Of a stretch of DNA of 64,000 nucleotides, positions 60,699 through 64,000 are shown one piece after another. Position 1 is the stretch's first letter. Each line of letters opens with the position of its first letter. The notes beneath the pieces are model-generated. The model did not search any database. It was not told the origin of the DNA and saw only the letters and a program-made list of their open reading frames with translations. The DNA is from Pollutiaquabacter aromativorans. Its GTDB lineage: Bacteria; Bacteroidota; Bacteroidia; AKYH767-A; 2013-40CM-41-45. Location of the stretch: contig CP185379.1 of NCBI GenBank assembly GCA_049177215.1, forward strand, positions 1,054,001-1,118,000, written 5' to 3'. Position numbers and translations under genes: made by a program.

Positions 60699-61490
60699 AT
60701 GGGTAATGGACGTCCGCTGATCCTGGTCACCAATGACGACGGTATCACCGCTCCCGGTTTGCATGCATTGGTCAACGCCATGAGTGCACTGGGAGATCTG
60801 TATGTGGTGGCGCCGGATAGCCCCCAGTCGGGCATGGGCCACGCCATTACGATCCACAACATGCTTCGTTTGGATAAGGTGGAGGTGCACGGCGATCATG
60901 ACTGGTATCAATGCAGCGGAACGCCGGTGGACTGTGTGAAGATCGCGATGGACAAGATACTTCCCCGGAAACCGGATCTATGCGTCAGCGGTATCAACCA
61001 CGGAAGCAACTCCTCGATCAATGTAATTTATTCCGGTACCATGTCGGCCGCGATGGAAGGCGCTATCGAAGGCATTCCCTCGGTTGGATTTTCTCTCTTG
61101 AACTATTCCCTCGATGCCGATTTCTCCGGCGCCGCTCACGTAGCGCGGATCGTCGCTTCCCGTGTGCTGGAGAAAGGCTTGCCGCAGGGATCTTTGTTGA
61201 ATGTCAACATTCCGAGTTTGCCGCTTGAGGATTTGAAAGGGATCAAGATCTGCCGGCAGGCAATGGCAAAGTGGGAGGAGGAGTTCGACGAACGGATCGA
61301 TCCGACCAGGCGCAAGTACTATTGGCTAACCGGAAAGTTTGTCAATCATGACCGGGGAGAGGATACCGATGAATGGGCGCTCGCCAACGGTTATGTGTCG
61401 GTGGTTCCCGTACAGTTCGACTTTACCGCCCATCACGCGATTCCTTTCCTGAATGAACAGGGATATGAGCTCAATAAGATTGCCCGCTGA
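60699..61490 (+). CDS. surE: 5'/3'-nucleotidase SurE
   Basis: The ATG at 60699 (263 residues) is preferred over a TTG at 60672, which lies inside the promoter element. SurE marks: LILVTNDDGITAPGLHAL (metal-binding Asp pair), VVAPDSPQSGMGHAITI, SGINHGSNSSINVIYSGTMSAAMEGAIEG and LLNVNIPSLP. It removes phosphate from nucleoside 5'- and 3'-monophosphates. It begins a run with two small membrane proteins, lpxB and possibly comEC, all on the plus strand. Confidence 0.96.
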   Translation: MGNGRPLILVTNDDGITAPGLHALVNAMSALGDLYVVAPDSPQSGMGHAITIHNMLRLDKVEVHGDHDWYQCSGTPVDCVKIAMDKILPRKPDLCVSGINHGSNSSINVIYSGTMSAAMEGAIEGIPSVGFSLLNYSLDADFSGAAHVARIVASRVLEKGLPQGSLLNVNIPSLPLEDLKGIKICRQAMAKWEEEFDERIDPTRRKYYWLTGKFVNHDRGEDTDEWALANGYVSVVPVQFDFTAHHAIPFLNEQGYELNKIAR

Positions 61491-61770
61491 TTCGTTCCTG
61501 GCGGGAGCCTTATCAGCGCTCATCTTCTTGCCGCTGCTGAATTACCTCCTCGGTCATCTGGGTAGCTGGCTGACGGAGCAGACTGGAAATGATCGCTGGT
61601 CGATCGCCCCGCATCCGCAACTCTTTACCTTACTCGTAGCGGCTATCGTCTTTCGACTCCTGGTGATCAATTACAAACGGGAGCACACCGGTCGCGGATG
61701 GTTGATGGTTACCTTCCTGACAGCCATGGCTTACGCATTTTGGTACTACCGATTCCGACATGCAGGCTGA
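61465..61770 (+). CDS. Small membrane protein, unknown function
   Basis: About 101 residues from the ATG at 61465, which overlaps the surE end by 26 bp; an ATG at 61453 is an alternative. Two or three hydrophobic segments: FLAGALSALIFLPLLNYLLGHL, LFTLLVAAIVFRLLVI and WLMVTFLTAMAYAFWYYRF. No known domain. The overlaps with surE and the next gene imply coupled translation. Confidence 0.7.
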   Translation: MSSIRLPADSFLAGALSALIFLPLLNYLLGHLGSWLTEQTGNDRWSIAPHPQLFTLLVAAIVFRLLVINYKREHTGRGWLMVTFLTAMAYAFWYYRFRHAG

Positions 61771-62062
61771 AACGAGAAAACGACTGGATATTTTATACGG
61801 CGGACTCCTTGCCGGGCTCGTGTTGCCGTTCCTGGCCTTCGCGTTCTACACTTCGCTGATTCAGAACGCCGGTGTGGTGGAGATGATCCAGCGATACTAT
61901 GAGCGACACGTATTGTCCCACGTCATAAGTTTGAGCCTGATCGCGAACCTCGGTCTGTTCTTCCTCTGTCTGCGATTCAACCTGGAAAAGACTGCTCGGG
62001 GTGTCCTGTTTTCCATGTTCATCTACGGTGGTTTGATCGTCCTCCTGAAATTCGTCCTATGA
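61760..62062 (+). CDS. Small membrane protein, unknown function
   Basis: Protein of 100 residues with three predicted membrane segments: LYGGLLAGLVLPFLAFAFYTSLI, VISLSLIANLGLFFLCLRF and VLFSMFIYGGLIVLLKFVL. It starts 11 bp inside the previous gene and its stop overlaps the lpxB start as ATGA. Not a family I recognise. Its position, tightly linked to lpxB, suggests a role in the envelope. Confidence 0.72.
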   Translation: MQAETRKRLDILYGGLLAGLVLPFLAFAFYTSLIQNAGVVEMIQRYYERHVLSHVISLSLIANLGLFFLCLRFNLEKTARGVLFSMFIYGGLIVLLKFVL

Positions 62063-63180
62063 AGTATTACATCATTTCAGGAGAAGCATCCGGCGATCTG
62101 CACGCCGCCAACCTGGTGCGCGAACTGCGAAAGCTGGATGCCGGAGCGGATTTTCGCGGATGGGGTGGAGACCTGATGGCGGAACAGGGCGTGGATATCG
62201 TGAAGCACTACCGTGAACTGGCGTTTATGGGTTTCACTGAAGTGCTCATGAATCTGCGCACGATCATGCGTAACCTGTCCTGGTGCAAGGAAGACATTCT
62301 GCGTTTTCAACCGGATGTCTTGATACTGGTGGATTACCCGGGATTCAATCTCCGGATCGCCGAATGGGCGAAGCGACAAGGCATCCGGGTGTTTTATTAC
62401 ATCAGTCCGCAAATTTGGGCCTGGAAACAGTCGCGTGTGCACAAGATCAAACGGGATGTGGAGCGCATGTTCGTGATCCTCCCGTTTGAGCAGGAGTTCT
62501 ACGCGCGCTTCGGCATGGAGGTCGATTTCGTCGGCCACCCCTTGCTGGATGCGATTGCCCATTGGCCCGGAGGAGAAGACGAAATCAGTTGGAGGAAGCA
62601 ACACGGTTTGGATGATCGGCCGCTCGTGGCGCTCTTGCCCGGGAGTCGCAAACAGGAGATCGGCACGATGCTGCCGTTGATGTTGGAAGCTGCGAAAACT
62701 TTTCCCGCGTTTCAATTCGTGATCGCCGCTGCACCTTCACAGCCCCTGGGTTATTACCGGCAATTGATCGGCGAACGGGACGTCCGCGTGTTGCAAGGAG
62801 AAACCTATCCCGTTCTTCGGCATGCGCGTGCTGCTTTGGTGACCTCCGGCACCGCCACCCTCGAGACGGCATTGTTCAAAGTTCCCGAGGTCGTCTGTTA
62901 CAAGGGCGGACGAATCTCCTACGTAATTGCCCGAGCGTTGGTCAAGATCAAATTCATTTCGTTGGTGAATCTGATCATGGACCGTGAAGTGGTGCGGGAA
63001 CTCATTCAGCAGGACCTGACCGTTGACAACCTCCGGAGGGAGCTGGCTCAGTTGCTTGACGGAGAGCGGCGGCAACAGCAATTGCACGATTTCGAATTAT
63101 TGGAAACGAAACTTGGAGGAGCCGGAGCATCCGCTCTGGCTGCCAGACAGATGTTTCGCTATCTGACGGTAGCCCGATAA
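62059..63180 (+). CDS. lpxB: Lipid-A-disaccharide synthase
   Basis: Protein of 373 residues. GT-B glycosyltransferase of family 19: YYIISGEASGDLHAANLVREL, FRGWGGDLMAEQGVDIVKHYRELAFMGFTEVLMNL, VDYPGFNLRIAEWAKRQGI, FYYISPQIWAWKQSRVHKIKR, VDFVGHPLLDAI, ALLPGSRKQEI and TSGTATLETALFKVPEVVCYKG. It makes the lipid A disaccharide from UDP-diacylglucosamine and lipid X on the inner membrane face. Full length. Confidence 0.97.
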   Translation: MKYYIISGEASGDLHAANLVRELRKLDAGADFRGWGGDLMAEQGVDIVKHYRELAFMGFTEVLMNLRTIMRNLSWCKEDILRFQPDVLILVDYPGFNLRIAEWAKRQGIRVFYYISPQIWAWKQSRVHKIKRDVERMFVILPFEQEFYARFGMEVDFVGHPLLDAIAHWPGGEDEISWRKQHGLDDRPLVALLPGSRKQEIGTMLPLMLEAAKTFPAFQFVIAAAPSQPLGYYRQLIGERDVRVLQGETYPVLRHARAALVTSGTATLETALFKVPEVVCYKGGRISYVIARALVKIKFISLVNLIMDREVVRELIQQDLTVDNLRRELAQLLDGERRQQQLHDFELLETKLGGAGASALAARQMFRYLTVAR

Positions 63181-63218
63181 GCTCGTCCTTTTTCGCTTAC
63201 ATGCAGTTGCTTAAAAGC

Positions 63219-63235
63219 GGTTGAATCATTCAACC
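63219..63235. repeat. 17-bp perfect palindrome before comEC
   Basis: GGTTGAAT and ATTCAACC around a single C, 25 bp upstream of the -7 element at 63261. It overlaps where a -33 element would be and could be an operator, or a short hairpin at the end of the lpxB message. Confidence 0.45.
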
Positions 63236-63260
63236 CCTTCGCTGGCAGGTTCCGGTGCGG

Positions 63261-63268
63261 TAGTTTTG
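63261..63268 (+). promoter_or_regulatory. -7 element 7 nt before the comEC start
   Basis: TAGTTTTG matches TAnnTTTG and ends 7 nt before the GTG at 63276. Confidence 0.4.
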
Positions 63269-63275
63269 TTCCGGC

Positions 63276-64000
63276 GTGAAAAAGGCGTTTCCGTTTATTC
63301 GCCTCTTACCGGTCTTGTTGTTCGGATGGTGGTGGGGGAGTCTCGACCGGTTGTTGCATCCGGCATTGCTGCTCTTAACAGGAATCGCTTGCCTGATCCT
63401 GATGGTGCTGGCCTATCATCCGCGCGGATGGCTGGCGTATCGTGAACGTTGGATATATGGTGCCTTGGCATCAGTTTTCTTGTTTTCCGCCGGCTACCAA
63501 TTGGGAGCCTCACGGGTTAAAGCGCTCCGGTCTCCCTTTCATTTTTCGCATGACGAACAAGCCACCGCGTGGCTGCTGCATTTTTCCGAAGCTCCCAGGA
63601 TAACAGCTTCCGGGAAGCGATTGATCGCCGAGGTGATTGCGGTCGAGCATGCCGGTGGCTTGTTACGCGCAGAAGGCCGCGTAGTGGTGTATGCTCCCGA
63701 CAGCCTTCCCGTACGGTTGAACGACCGGTTCTGGGTGTACGACCGTCCGCGAAAGCTGAACAGCCTTCCATTTCCGGGAACCTTCGATTTCACAGCCTGG
63801 CTGGCCGACCATGGGATTCATCACGAATTGAGAATCTCGGCGAACAAGCTGGTGGCTGTTGATCCGGACCCCGATCCTTCGGTTGCGCTGCGATTCAGCC
63901 TGTATCGTGAGAGGCTGCTGAACATTTTTCGGGAAGCCGGCTTACGCGATGCAGCCTGGGCGGTGATGTCGGCGCTGGTGCTCGGATACGACGATGCCGT
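63276..64000 (+). CDS. ComEC/Rec2-family DNA-uptake channel, partial (runs off the window)
   Basis: Open from the GTG at 63276 to the window end, at least 241 residues. N-terminal membrane segments (LLPVLLFGWWWGSL, LLLLTGIACLILMVLAY, IYGALASVFLFSAGYQLG) are followed by the soluble ComEC N-terminal (DUF4131-like) domain (RLIAEVIAVEHAGG, GRVVVYAPDSLPVRLNDRF, LPFPGTFDFTAWLADHGIHHEL) and the beginning of the competence region (AAWAVMSALVLGYDDA). ComEC moves single-stranded DNA through the inner membrane in natural competence. The membrane channel and any metallo-lactamase domain lie beyond the window. Confidence 0.88.
   Translation, partial: MKKAFPFIRLLPVLLFGWWWGSLDRLLHPALLLLTGIACLILMVLAYHPRGWLAYRERWIYGALASVFLFSAGYQLGASRVKALRSPFHFSHDEQATAWLLHFSEAPRITASGKRLIAEVIAVEHAGGLLRAEGRVVVYAPDSLPVRLNDRFWVYDRPRKLNSLPFPGTFDFTAWLADHGIHHELRISANKLVAVDPDPDPSVALRFSLYRERLLNIFREAGLRDAAWAVMSALVLGYDDA

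Overview
The window reads as a chromosomal segment of a member of the phylum Bacteroidota. Evidence for this: at least six secreted proteins end in type IX secretion (T9SS) sorting domains (five type A, one type B/CHU_C); there are two TonB-dependent receptors with carboxypeptidase-D-like plug extensions; many genes are preceded by the Bacteroidota sigma-factor -7 element TAnnTTTG rather than a TATAAT box; and Shine-Dalgarno sites are mostly absent. The base composition is slightly GC-rich for the phylum. I cannot place it below phylum level. Almost all of the window is housekeeping sequence, with one insertion sequence and no phage, plasmid, CRISPR or obvious defence genes.

Layout. 0.3-5.1 kb: homogentisate dioxygenase and a large T9SS adhesin-like protein. 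5.2-7.5 kb (minus): sugar nucleotidyltransferase and glyA. 7.6-11.1 kb: a nitronate monooxygenase/FabK-like flavoenzyme followed by a catalytic/non-catalytic M16 peptidase pair. 11.2-13.3 kb: a CHU_C (T9SS type B) protein. 13.3-14.45 kb: an IS30-family element sitting inside a heptanucleotide repeat tract. 14.6-16.0 kb: guaB. 16.1-17.75 kb (minus): a T9SS multicopper oxidase. 17.9-23.2 kb: a periplasmic folding cluster (two SurA-like parvulins flanking a catalytically empty SurA-like lipoprotein) and a MoxR ATPase. 23.3-26.7 kb: divergent mutS2 (no Smr domain) and a BaiN-type flavoprotein. 26.7-32.7 kb: TonB receptor, C-terminal processing protease, T9SS nuclease-like protein, YqgE. 32.8-37.5 kb: lipoprotein, a four-gene operon (redoxin, endonuclease IV, two GNATs), tRNA-Lys and a GNAT-fold protein. 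37.6-40.9 kb (minus): dnaA and a 5'-nucleotidase split into two genes. 41.1-43.5 kb: thioesterase, M42 peptidase, ribD. 43.5-50.4 kb: prmC-ligA-DUF6913-dapA-TonB receptor. 50.5-54.6 kb: three exported proteins, one with a frameshift. 54.6-57.8 kb: ribH, TPR protein, DUF4920-redoxin-HMG-CoA lyase operon. 58-60.6 kb: a very long Ala/Lys/Glu-rich helical protein and hsp20. 60.7-64 kb: surE, two small membrane proteins, lpxB and the start of comEC.

The genes together describe envelope biogenesis (LpxB, SurA family, CTP protease, TonB receptors), surface secretion through T9SS (the translocon itself is not in the window), and core DNA and nucleotide metabolism. The least ordinary signals are regulatory or structural: TAnnTTTG elements placed only 4-7 nt before start codons (possible leaderless mRNAs), a candidate sigma-54 promoter with an upstream dyad before hsp20, a frameshift that removes the sorting signal of a kelch-type protein, the IS30 in the heptad tract, and the long KARQDS-containing coiled-coil protein. 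I did not find a clearly new multi-gene system.
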